NCBI GenBank assembly: GCA_040879965.1
Contig: JBBDJI010000013.1
Location: 234,365 to 298,364 of the forward strand
Origin: Candidatus Babeliales bacterium
Lineage (GTDB): Bacteria; Babelota; Babeliae; Babelales; JACPOV01
Reading direction: 5' to 3'
DNA length: 64,000 nucleotides
Shown here: piece after piece, positions 51,930 through 60,900 of the stretch
Layout: each line of letters opens with the position of its first letter
How positions within the stretch are numbered: the stretch's first letter is position 1
Notes under the pieces: model-generated
The model's input: only the letters and a program-made list of their open reading frames with translations
Databases searched by the model: none
Told to the model about the DNA's origin: nothing
Position numbers and translations under genes: made by a program

Positions 51930-53051
51930 ATGATTAATAAAAACCATCTTCGTACTGATTTACACATTTTTCTAAGCGCAATCAGTATATTGATTATCGT
52001 TGGCATTATTTTTATTTACTCATCAAGCTCGGTATATGCTTTGGAAAAACTAGGTTCTAGTAATTATTTTGTAAAAAAACAATTAATTGGTTTAAGTCTA
52101 GGATTTATTGGATTACTCATTTGCAGCCTTATCCCATTACCAATTATACAAAAACTAAGCCCTTATCTATTTCTTTTATCTCTTAGCCTGACTTTTTTAA
52201 CCTTAATATCTATCTTTGGCCGTACTATTCATGGTTCAAGTCGCTGGCTTGGATTCGGGCCATTTATTTTTCAGCCAAGTGAACTACTGAAATTAACTTC
52301 GATTCTTTATTTATCATATTTTTTAAGCAAAAAACAAAAAGTATTAGGATCATTTAGTAATGGGTATATTCCCTTTTTTTTTATTATTGGTATCACAACA
52401 ATTGTACTATTAAAGCAACCTGATTTTGGCACCGCAGTAACATTAGCTTTAACGGCATTTACTCTTTTTTTTGTTGCACATTTTAATATCAAGCAAATGC
52501 TCTTGACTGGATCAATTTCTATCCCGTTAATGTGTTTTTTAATTCTGAAATATCCATACCGCTTGCGACGAGTATTAACTTTTTTAAATCCTTGGAATGA
52601 TCCTCAAGGTGCAGGATTTCAAATTATTCAATCATTAATTGCTATTGGTTCTGGTAGTTTATGGGGCGTTGGTGTTTCACACTCTAAGCAAAAATTTTTT
52701 TATTTACCCATGCTCCATACTGATTTTATTTTTTCCATAATTGCAGAAGAAACCGGGTTTATTGGCTCTTGCTTATTAATCAGTTTATATATTATTTTTT
52801 TATACATTGGTTTTCGTATTGCATGGCAATTACACGATCATTTTAGTCAATTATTTACTATTGGATTTGTTCTTCTGACAAGCTTGCAAGCTATTATTAA
52901 TATTTCAGTTGCTTCTGGTCTATTACCTACTAAAGGAATTGGTCTGCCATTTGTTAGCTACGGCAATTCATCATTAATATGTTACTTATGCTTTGTGGGG
53001 CTCATTATAAATATTGTTATAAATAATAAAAAAATTATTTCTTTATATTAA
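51930..53051 (+). CDS. ftsW: FtsW/RodA-family septal peptidoglycan glycosyltransferase
   Basis: The 373-residue SEDS-family protein has about ten membrane segments. Conserved motifs are GSSRWLGFGPFIFQPSELLK, the LNPWNDPQGAGFQIIQSLIA loop, HTDFIFSIIAEETGFIG and the C-terminal TKGIGLPFVSYGNSSLI. FtsW polymerises glycan strands at the division septum with its partner PBP. Linkage to murD favours FtsW over RodA. There is no clear ribosome-binding site at the ATG. It ends just before a spacer and the convergent lysine-rich gene. Confidence 0.93.
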   Translation: MINKNHLRTDLHIFLSAISILIIVGIIFIYSSSSVYALEKLGSSNYFVKKQLIGLSLGFIGLLICSLIPLPIIQKLSPYLFLLSLSLTFLTLISIFGRTIHGSSRWLGFGPFIFQPSELLKLTSILYLSYFLSKKQKVLGSFSNGYIPFFFIIGITTIVLLKQPDFGTAVTLALTAFTLFFVAHFNIKQMLLTGSISIPLMCFLILKYPYRLRRVLTFLNPWNDPQGAGFQIIQSLIAIGSGSLWGVGVSHSKQKFFYLPMLHTDFIFSIIAEETGFIGSCLLISLYIIFLYIGFRIAWQLHDHFSQLFTIGFVLLTSLQAIINISVASGLLPTKGIGLPFVSYGNSSLICYLCFVGLIINIVINNKKIISLY

Positions 53052-53215
53052 AAACTTATCCGAACATTACGTACCACACTATGGCTTAAAAGTCACTGCT
53101 TTACGCTTTTCTCTTGAGATTTTATTGATTTTTACGGTATTTACAAATTTGAGTTTCATCGCATATTTTCTCATTAAATTCATTGCCAATATTATCTAAA
53201 ATCGCTCCTAAAATT

Positions 53216-53237
53216 AGCGGCAACATTGATTGCCGCT
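53216..53237 (-). terminator. Hairpin terminator at the end of the lysine-rich gene
   Basis: An 8-bp stem (AGCGGCAA / TTGCCGCT) with a 6-base loop abuts the stop codon of the minus-strand gene and is followed by AATTTT on that strand. The T run is weak. Confidence 0.55.
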
Positions 53238-53668
53238 TAAATCGAATTCACGTTACACCTAAAGGTATGACAAAACGATTTGTATTCTTTAATTTTTGGC
53301 TTAGGCTTGACTTTACCCTTTGTCTTTATTTTTTTTGCTTTTTTTATTTTCCAATTTGTACACATTTTTTTTATTTCCTCGGCATGATTAACATCTTGTT
53401 TTCTTTTTTTTGAATCATTTGTTTTTTTCGTGCTTAATTCTGAATTAAGTATTTGTTTTTTTTCTGCAATCATAGGTAAAATAATCGTATGAATGATTTT
53501 ATGTTTACCTTCTGAATCAAACTCAATGCACTTAATTTCTTTTTTCAAAAAATTTTTTGTCATATTATTTTTTTGGTCATCTTGAGAAGATTGATTTTCA
53601 TCTCGCACGTTTTCCATGCAAAAGAGTGTATTTGTGGCAAAAATCATCAAAATAAATGCATATTTCAT
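53237..53668 (-). CDS. Small secreted lysine-rich protein
   Basis: The 143-residue protein has a signal peptide (MKYAFILMIFATNTLFC) followed by ME. The mature part is highly basic in its C-terminal half, with KKTNDSKKRKQ, then NWKIKKAKKIKTKGKVK. The clusters resemble nuclear-localisation or nucleic-acid-binding stretches. AAGG precedes the ATG. I recognise no domain. Low complexity in an AT-rich genome could itself produce lysine runs, so the function is open. Confidence 0.65.
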   Translation of the reverse strand: MKYAFILMIFATNTLFCMENVRDENQSSQDDQKNNMTKNFLKKEIKCIEFDSEGKHKIIHTIILPMIAEKKQILNSELSTKKTNDSKKRKQDVNHAEEIKKMCTNWKIKKAKKIKTKGKVKPKPKIKEYKSFCHTFRCNVNSI

Positions 53669-53860
53669 TAATAAGCCTTACAATTATTATATATTAAAAA
53701 ATATTATTGAATTATAGCTTAATTTCAAAAGATCCAAACTACGCCATAATTTTTTCTATTTAAAAATAACAACAATGGTTACATTGTCAAATTGCATTGT
53801 TTTTAAGAGACAACTAAAAATTGATAAATCTAATAAAAAAAAAGATACTAAATTATAAAG

Positions 53861-54760
53861 TTATAGCTGTTTAATTTTTCCTTTTATAGATCTTGCATGC
53901 CGAGTCATTCCTTTCCACGGATCTCCATGCTTATCGAGACGATTAAAAACAGATTCGATTGTATATCGTTGTGAAGTAAGTGATGAATCTTCTACTTCAT
54001 CCCATGAAATCGGTGTAGCTACTGGAGCTTTTTCTTTTGGTCTTACACCATAGGGTGCCACGGCAGTTTGAGCAAAAGCATTACGTAATGTATCAATAAA
54101 GACCTTTTCGCCTCTTTTATTTTTACGCACTTCAAGGGTTAATTCTTTTGGATTATCATGAACTAATAATTCCGCAATTTTTCGTGCTAAATTGCGTACT
54201 TTATCAAATTTTTCAGTAGGTTTTAATGGCACAACAACATGTAATCCTTTTGAACCAGTAGTTTTCACAAAAGGTTTTAAATCTATCGATTCTAATAATT
54301 GTTTTAATTTTAAGGCAGTTTTTCTAACTGACGCAAACTTTTTTCCGGGCGGTGGGGGATCTAAATCAAATATCATCATATCTGGATATTCAAGTTTATC
54401 TACCTTACTAAGCCATAAATGAGGCGTAATAACGCCTTGATTTGCTAAATAAACTAATGTTGCTCGATTATTAGCTATAACATAATTAGTAGAACCTTCT
54501 TCTTTTTTTGCTACTTTTTTTCTATCAATCCAATCAGGAAAGTAATCAGGTGTATCTTTTTGATAAAATCCTTCAGCATGAATACCATTAGGATAACGAA
54601 CCATCGTCAATGGTCGTTTCTTAGTATAATTCACCATTATTTTTGAAATTTTTTTATAATATTCAACGAGATCACCTTTAGTAATTTTAGACTTTGGAAA
54701 AAATATTTTATCTTCATTCGAGGTTTCAATAGTGTAGGGACCCATTTTAATGCTTCCCAT
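53861..54760 (-). CDS. LigD-type DNA polymerase/primase domain protein
   Basis: The ATG at 54760 follows AAAGGGA and gives 299 residues, the size of a stand-alone LigD polymerase domain. Features are the N-terminal FFPKSKITKGDLVEYY, the catalytic Asp pair in MIFDLDPPPPGKKF, the TTGSKGLHVVVPL segment, DTLRNAFAQTAVAPYGVR and the final APVATPISWDEV. In bacterial end joining this domain adds nucleotides at breaks alongside a ligase and Ku. It is the third gene of an operon with a metallo-beta-lactamase-fold gene and a LigD phosphoesterase domain; no ligase domain is present. Confidence 0.92.
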   Translation of the reverse strand: MGSIKMGPYTIETSNEDKIFFPKSKITKGDLVEYYKKISKIMVNYTKKRPLTMVRYPNGIHAEGFYQKDTPDYFPDWIDRKKVAKKEEGSTNYVIANNRATLVYLANQGVITPHLWLSKVDKLEYPDMMIFDLDPPPPGKKFASVRKTALKLKQLLESIDLKPFVKTTGSKGLHVVVPLKPTEKFDKVRNLARKIAELLVHDNPKELTLEVRKNKRGEKVFIDTLRNAFAQTAVAPYGVRPKEKAPVATPISWDEVEDSSLTSQRYTIESVFNRLDKHGDPWKGMTRHARSIKGKIKQL

Positions 54761-54770
54761 CAAATCCCTT

Positions 54771-55493
54771 TCAAATAATTATTTCAAGACCGTCGTAAGC
54801 TAATTGCACCTCTACATCATATTCTTTACTTAATTTTTGCAATCGCTTTTTAATTTCATCTTCATCACTCGTTACAATTTCAGTACCGCAATGAGTAACA
54901 ATCATTTTTTTTATTTTTTCTTTTTTGCACGATTTTAACTGCTCAGTAATTGGCGAATGGCCTACGTATGTACCTTTTTTTTCTCTAACTAATAGTGACC
55001 GACTTACAATGGCTCCATCGCCAATGTAAACCGCAACATTCTTGAGCGCTTCTTTTTGCTTTTTAATACGTACTAAATCGGGTACATAAAAAATTGATTT
55101 TTTCCCGGCAATAATACGATAACCAACTGCCGGCGCATGTATAGAATGTTCCACTTCAAATGCCATAATCGTTATGTTGCCTATCGATATTGGATCCTCT
55201 GGCATAATAATACGTCGATCATGAATCTTATAATTTTTTATTTCTTCCCAACTTGCTAATGTAGCATAAACAGGTGCTGGTGAACCCTTTTTCAAACCCT
55301 GCGCATGATCAGGATGTGCATGCGTTATAAAAATTGCATCCGGATTCATTTGAGAAATTTTATTGAGCCAATCTTTGCCACAATCAATCATAATAGTTGT
55401 ATGATAATAAGAAATTAATACGGTTGAATGGCGATAGTGCTTTTTAGTACGTACTTCAATATTACCGCGTGTACCAAGAAACTTTATCCTCAT
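54771..55493 (-). CDS. Metallo-beta-lactamase-fold hydrolase in the LigD operon
   Basis: The 240-residue protein has the MBL core: MIDCGKDW, then [10 protein letters not shown] (the HxHxDH metal motif), [23 protein letters not shown] and [10 protein letters not shown]. It has no signal peptide. Its ATG overlaps the stop of the phosphoesterase gene by four bases (ATGA), and it ends 10 bases before the polymerase-domain gene, so the three are co-translated. It is closer to the small Lactamase_B hydrolases than to the SNM1/Artemis beta-CASP nucleases, because no beta-CASP domain is visible. A nuclease or phosphodiesterase acting on DNA ends is an inference from linkage. Confidence 0.85.
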   Translation of the reverse strand: MRIKFLGTRGNIEVRTKKHYRHSTVLISYYHTTIMIDCGKDWLNKISQMNPDAIFITHAHPDHAQGLKKGSPAPVYATLASWEEIKNYKIHDRRIIMPEDPISIGNITIMAFEVEHSIHAPAVGYRIIAGKKSIFYVPDLVRIKKQKEALKNVAVYIGDGAIVSRSLLVREKKGTYVGHSPITEQLKSCKKEKIKKMIVTHCGTEIVTSDEDEIKKRLQKLSKEYDVEVQLAYDGLEIII

Positions 55494-56098
55494 TTATTTT
55501 TTTTCGCTTTTTTTTCTTGTGCAATTTCTTTTAAAGTTCGGCCGGTCAATACTGATTTCGGTTCTGTGCTTACTGGATTTCTCCGCGCATCTGCCTCTTG
55601 GTCATCAATTTTTTTTAACAACCACTGTTTTTTTTCTTTATTTATTTGGATTAATACGTATCCACCGCGTAATTTTTTTCCTTCAAGCCATACTTCCACT
55701 TGCCCATTTTCTAAAGAATCGGATAAAGAAATTTTTTTATCTTCTTTTGTTTTGATATTTTTAAAAGTTCCCCTATCCCACACCATCACGGTACCTGCAC
55801 CATAATTTCCTTCAGGAATAACGCCTTCAAATTTTGCATATTCTAATGGATGATCCTCAGTTTGAATTGCTAATCGTTTTTCACTTGGGTCAGTAGAAGG
55901 CCCTTTTGGCACCGCCCATGAAACTAATACGCCATCTATTTCTAAGCGAAAATCATAATGAAGATTGGTAGCATCATGTTTTTGAATAACAAAAATTGGT
56001 TTTTTTGAAGAATTTTTTGCATTGCCTTTCGGCTCTGGAGTTGCGCGAAAATCTCGTTTTGACTTGTATTTTTTTAATGTATTTTTTTGCACACTCAT
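55490..56098 (-). CDS. LigD-type 3'-phosphoesterase domain protein
   Basis: The ATG at 56098 follows GGAG and gives 202 residues, the size of an isolated LigD phosphoesterase domain; a longer frame from 56155 has no support. The active-site residues are present: [19 protein letters not shown] holds the two His, Asp and Arg, and [19 protein letters not shown] holds the later His and Tyr. These enzymes trim 3' phosphates and ribonucleotides before end joining. It is the first gene of the three-gene operon, and stand-alone versions occur in some archaea and bacteria. No Ku is in the window. Confidence 0.93.
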   Translation of the reverse strand: MSVQKNTLKKYKSKRDFRATPEPKGNAKNSSKKPIFVIQKHDATNLHYDFRLEIDGVLVSWAVPKGPSTDPSEKRLAIQTEDHPLEYAKFEGVIPEGNYGAGTVMVWDRGTFKNIKTKEDKKISLSDSLENGQVEVWLEGKKLRGGYVLIQINKEKKQWLLKKIDDQEADARRNPVSTEPKSVLTGRTLKEIAQEKKAKKNK

Positions 56099-56262
56099 CC
56101 CTATTTCTCCAATTAAAACATCGCAAAGAATAAAAAAAATTATTATTCGTTTCATATTTTTCTGCTTAATTTTTTTTAAATCTAATATCTTTTATTTGGC
56201 TTTGACAAGAAATAGGAATATTTTATTTTTTACATAAACTTTTTGTGTTATCGGACATAAAA

Positions 56263-56300
56263 AATCCACATTATCAAAAAAAATTAAGATAATGTGGATT
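56263..56300 (-). terminator. Rho-independent terminator of pepA
   Basis: The 13-bp stem AATCCACATTATC / GATAATGTGGATT with a 12-base loop lies 12 bases after the pepA stop codon and runs into a T-rich stretch on the minus strand. Confidence 0.8.
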
Positions 56301-56311
56301 AATAAATTAAA

Positions 56312-57826
56312 TTATTGCCAATTTAATAATAGTTCTACAAATAAACGTACGCCAACACCCGTTGCGCCTTCGCGTTCATAATAACTAATATCAGGCACAT
56401 TAAAAGCAGTACCAGCAATATCTAAATGTACCCAAGGCGTATCACCAACAAAATTAGATAAAAAGAATCCTGCCGTAATAGCACCTGCTTGATAAGCTGG
56501 CTTACCAATATTGCAAATATCGGCTACTGATGAAACAATAGATTTTTTGTAATCATCATCAAACGGCAATTCCCATACGCGATCGCCTGAAATATCAGCA
56601 GCTTTTTTGATACGAGTAAGTAGTTCATTATCTTTACCCATCATACCGGTAAAGAATGGCCCTAATGCATAGGCACAAGCACCGGTTAACGTTGCAATAT
56701 CTATCATTGCATCAGGCTTATAATGTTTTACTGCATAGCTCAACGCATCAGCTAAAATTAATCTACCTTCAGCATCAGTATTTTTTACTTCAGCGGTTTT
56801 TCCATTATAAAAAGTTACAATATCACCTGGCTTTGTTGCTTTATCACTTGGTAAATTTTCTGAAAGTGGTGTTATACCGATAACATTTACTTTTGGCTTT
56901 AACTGCGCAATTGCTTCCATTGCGCCAATTACGGCAGCAGCGCCAGACATATCTTCTTTCATTGTTTCCATATGTTGTGCTGGTTTAATACTTAACCCAC
57001 CAGAATCAAACGTGATTCCTTTACCAACTAAAGCGATAGTTGGCACATTTTTTTGTGCAGCTTTATATTCAAGTACAACAAATCGACAATCTTGCTCAGA
57101 ACCAGCTGAAACGGCTGCCAAGCCACCCATGCCCATTTTTTTTATAGTTGCTTCATCAAAAATGGTAATTAGCAGTTGATGTTCTGTTGCAATGGCTTTT
57201 GCTTTATTAGCTAATTCGGTCGGCGTTAATGCACTTGGCGGTAAATCAATCCAATGTCGTGCTTTATTAACCGAATGCGCAATTATAAAGCCTTCATCAA
57301 GGCCTTCTTGGATTTCTTTTTTATCAACAGCTTTGATGGTTAATTCAAGTGCAATATCTTTGCGAACCTTGCGATCTACATCAGTTATATATTCATCAAA
57401 TCGATATACTGCCATTTGCGCAATAATAGCAACTTGCTTAGCTAAATAATGTGTCGTTGTCTTAAACCTCGTTGCTGCTGGAATATGCAAAGCACAAGAA
57501 GCGATATCTTTTTGCTGCATAAGCTTAATAAATGAACCAAATGATCGCCTAAAACTTTCAATTGAAAGTCCTTTTTTATCAACAATTTTTCCTAATCCTA
57601 TAATAAATAAAGTAAAAATACCTTCTTCACCCTGCAAAGGCATTGAAATTACTTTTCCTTCCTGACCTGAAAATTTTTGTTCTTTTAAATAACTTTCTAA
57701 AGCAGGAAAAAATTCTTTGGCAATACCTTTTATTTCTTTCAATTGCGTATCTTGCTCAACAAATAACGCAATACTTTTCGCACTCGTTTGATGAATTGGT
57801 TTATCAGTTAATGTAATAGTGATCAT
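56312..57826 (-). CDS. pepA: Leucyl aminopeptidase (M17)
   Basis: The 504-residue protein has full M17 length. The C-terminal catalytic domain has the metal and active-site motifs GKGITFDSGGLSIKPAQHME and NTDAEGRLILADALSYA, with EDMSGAAAVIGAM between. The hexameric cytosolic enzyme removes N-terminal residues, supporting peptide recycling; E. coli PepA also acts in site-specific recombination with XerCD. AAGGA precedes the ATG at 57826. A clean terminator follows. Confidence 0.95.
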   Translation of the reverse strand: MITITLTDKPIHQTSAKSIALFVEQDTQLKEIKGIAKEFFPALESYLKEQKFSGQEGKVISMPLQGEEGIFTLFIIGLGKIVDKKGLSIESFRRSFGSFIKLMQQKDIASCALHIPAATRFKTTTHYLAKQVAIIAQMAVYRFDEYITDVDRKVRKDIALELTIKAVDKKEIQEGLDEGFIIAHSVNKARHWIDLPPSALTPTELANKAKAIATEHQLLITIFDEATIKKMGMGGLAAVSAGSEQDCRFVVLEYKAAQKNVPTIALVGKGITFDSGGLSIKPAQHMETMKEDMSGAAAVIGAMEAIAQLKPKVNVIGITPLSENLPSDKATKPGDIVTFYNGKTAEVKNTDAEGRLILADALSYAVKHYKPDAMIDIATLTGACAYALGPFFTGMMGKDNELLTRIKKAADISGDRVWELPFDDDYKKSIVSSVADICNIGKPAYQAGAITAGFFLSNFVGDTPWVHLDIAGTAFNVPDISYYEREGATGVGVRLFVELLLNWQ

Positions 57827-57917
57827 ATAATCCTTGCCAGTAAAAAATTGCTTAATATGGGGCTCAGATTATTAAGTATAATTGAGCTCCATATAAGTTT
57901 CTACCATAAACCTAGGA

Positions 57918-60900
57918 TTATTTTTGCTGTAATTGATTAATACGAGCTGCATGTTGTTTAATTTCTTGATTTATTACTGAACTACCACGGTAAACAAGAC
58001 CCGGTTTTACCCGATATGGTGTTCCATCAGGTGACGTAATTGGATTGCCGGATGCATCAAATATTAATTGCCCATCAGAAGCAGGCACATTACCAACCGA
58101 AACTTCTAATCGATCAAGTAAAATATATAATTGGCTTGCGTGCAACGCACCAATCGGATATGCGCCAGGACCTGCGGCACTGCTATTATAAATAATACCT
58201 GTTCTTAAATCGACATACCAATTTTGCCACTTAGGATTATAATAAGCCCAACCTGCATCACGTTCGGTAAATTTATAAAGATAACGGTTGTTTTGTGTAT
58301 CATGCCATAATAATTTAATATTATTGCTTACAATATTTTTACGATCACCTGCTTGCTCAAGCACACGCGCAACATCTTCTCCTGATGGATGTGGCATACG
58401 AGTAGGCAAGCTTGAAACTAATCGTGAAATACCAGCGGAATCAACCGAAACATTTATCTGCCAAATACATTGTTTCCAATGATTTAGCCGTTCTAATTCA
58501 TCTTCTGCTATACAAGTTACCGGCAATTCAGGATCAAGTAGGCTATAATCATATACAAACTCAAATGTCTTATTGCCATCAGTAATAGTTAAATAATGAC
58601 CCGTTACTGTTTGACCATGTTTTATCGTTTTCTTTTCAACAGTAATAGTATGTTTTCCAATAGAGTCTTCGTACTCACCACTATAACTATCAGCACCAGC
58701 ACTTTTAAGGGTAATATAAGCACTTTTGTAATAAAGATTCTCTAATTTTAAATCAGATTCACCATTCCAAACGATAAAGCTCGGATTTAATTCATCATAA
58801 TCATCTTGAACGAAGATACCTGCCTTAGCACCTTTAGCAATAGTTCTAAAATAACGTAACAATGAATATTTCAATGTCGAATCCGGTTTATACATACCTG
58901 TTTGTTCTGGTTCATCTTGATCGATAGATTGTGTAAAAATCTTATATTCATTTTTTGGTTTATCATGATAGATAAAGAGTTCATCACCCAAACTATTAAT
59001 CATACTATATTTCATATAATTTTTACCACGTACCGCATCTTCTGTTTCTTCCGCAAGAACCCATGTATAATATTCATCTCGAGTGCCTTTATACTGAGCA
59101 GTTAAAAGATCTTGCGCATCCTCACCCAAGAATAATTTATCATTTTTAGTGGCGTCAACATTTACAAGTAACGGTTTTTCAAAGAGTCTTGGGGTCCCAT
59201 CGGCATTATATTGATAGCCGGCAATAAGATCGATATATTTTGAAACCTTATTATTAGATTCTATCGCCACAAAATATGCCGCAATATCTTTATTGAAGTA
59301 AAACGCTATTTTATATCCTTTTGGTTGTTCAACTTTAGCAGCGTACTGCGCACTGTCATATGCTTGTTTTGCATAGCCATATTGCGCCGCTGCTTCTACT
59401 AATTGTTGCCGCACTTGTTTATTTTGTGGATTTTTATTTGCCGTTTGTACCGCTTGTCTAAATGCTTCTCTTGCTGTTTGCAACCCTTTTTGTAATGATG
59501 CTGGGTCAAGTTTAACCATATTCTCAATAGGTATTTGCGGATGATCTACCGCAACATTAAGCTCTTGTTTTCCATCAGCAGTTACTTCAATACCAGCATA
59601 AGCACGAGCATTATCAAGAACCCATCCAGTTAATAGAACCAATGCATTCCCAGTGCTATCATAACTCATGCCCATACGATTATCTTTGCCAGCTTCACCA
59701 ACATTAAAATCAATATATACCCGTGGATCTGGCGATACACTATAATATTTTGCTTGATATTTTTTTATATATCGCGGCGGAATAAGTGATTGAAGACTAT
59801 CTAAATATGATTGCGCATCGATGTTAGCTATTATATTTCTATCAAGTGGCTGGAAAAGCTGTTCCTCTTTTTTAATTGCTTCTTGAATTTCAGCTTTTTC
59901 TGCCAATAATTTTTTATATTCTTTTTGCGTCAATGCAACAATTTTTTGTTGCAGTTCGGGACGGAGTTGCAACGGCTTCTTTTCTTGTTGCCACGTTGCT
60001 TTCAGATAGCCAAGAATTAAATCGATAAATCCTTTTTGTACGTCAATATTTTTATCAACACTTTCTGCAAATTCTTTAAAATAACCTTGGTAAGTACCTC
60101 CGCGATCATAGAGCGTGCCATTCACTAAGCTCAATACTCGTATTGTTTTTTCGCTAATACTATCCCCATACACCCAATTAGTTGGATTTAATGATGGATC
60201 ATCAGGCGATCCAGGAGCTGGCTTTATTCCTTCTTTCAAATTAATCGCTATGAAAAAGTTTTGTATTTTATCCATAAGGGCTTTTTCATCTAAAGACAAC
60301 GGATCTGCAATATTTGATACATCAGCATAAATATATTGACCTCTAAGCAAATCTTCTTTAAATAAATAAAACTGAAAAGCACCGAATGCGGTACGCGGGC
60401 CATATTGTTCTTGTTCTAACGTTTTTTTATGTATAGTCTGTGCATTTTTTATTTTATTTAATAAAGTTGGTAAAAATTTACCTTGAATATTCGTAACTTT
60501 CTTTAGTAATTCATCAAGATTTGTAATACGTGAAACCATTTCTCCTTCTTTTTGTGCATCATAAACTTTTCCGCTAGAAATACTAATCACATATCGCTGC
60601 GGTTCAGCAAAATCATACTGTGTTGCAAAACCTTGAGAACCTTCTTGATCACGAGACATAACCAAATATTCATCCGGATAGAATGGTGAACTATACACAA
60701 AATTACCATTTTTTACATCTGCTTCACTTGTCGCTCGCATATTAATGGTTCGCAAACCAAAAGTAGCCCACGGAAATATTCCTAATTGACGCTCTATTTC
60801 TTGTGGATCAAGCTTTTCATAATATATTTTCCATTCTGCATGTATTTTATTAATTGTTTTTAATAATTCTGGAGCGCGTTCGGTTAATAAATCACTAATA

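Noticed and set aside
51911..51937. Eight-codon leader peptide overlapping the ftsW start
   Set aside because: The AAAGGG is only one base from its ATG, too close to work, and the frame is short enough to be chance.
53183..53413. Plus-strand small protein after ftsW
   Set aside because: It runs antisense through the lysine-rich secreted gene and its hydrophobic content mirrors that gene's lysine codons.
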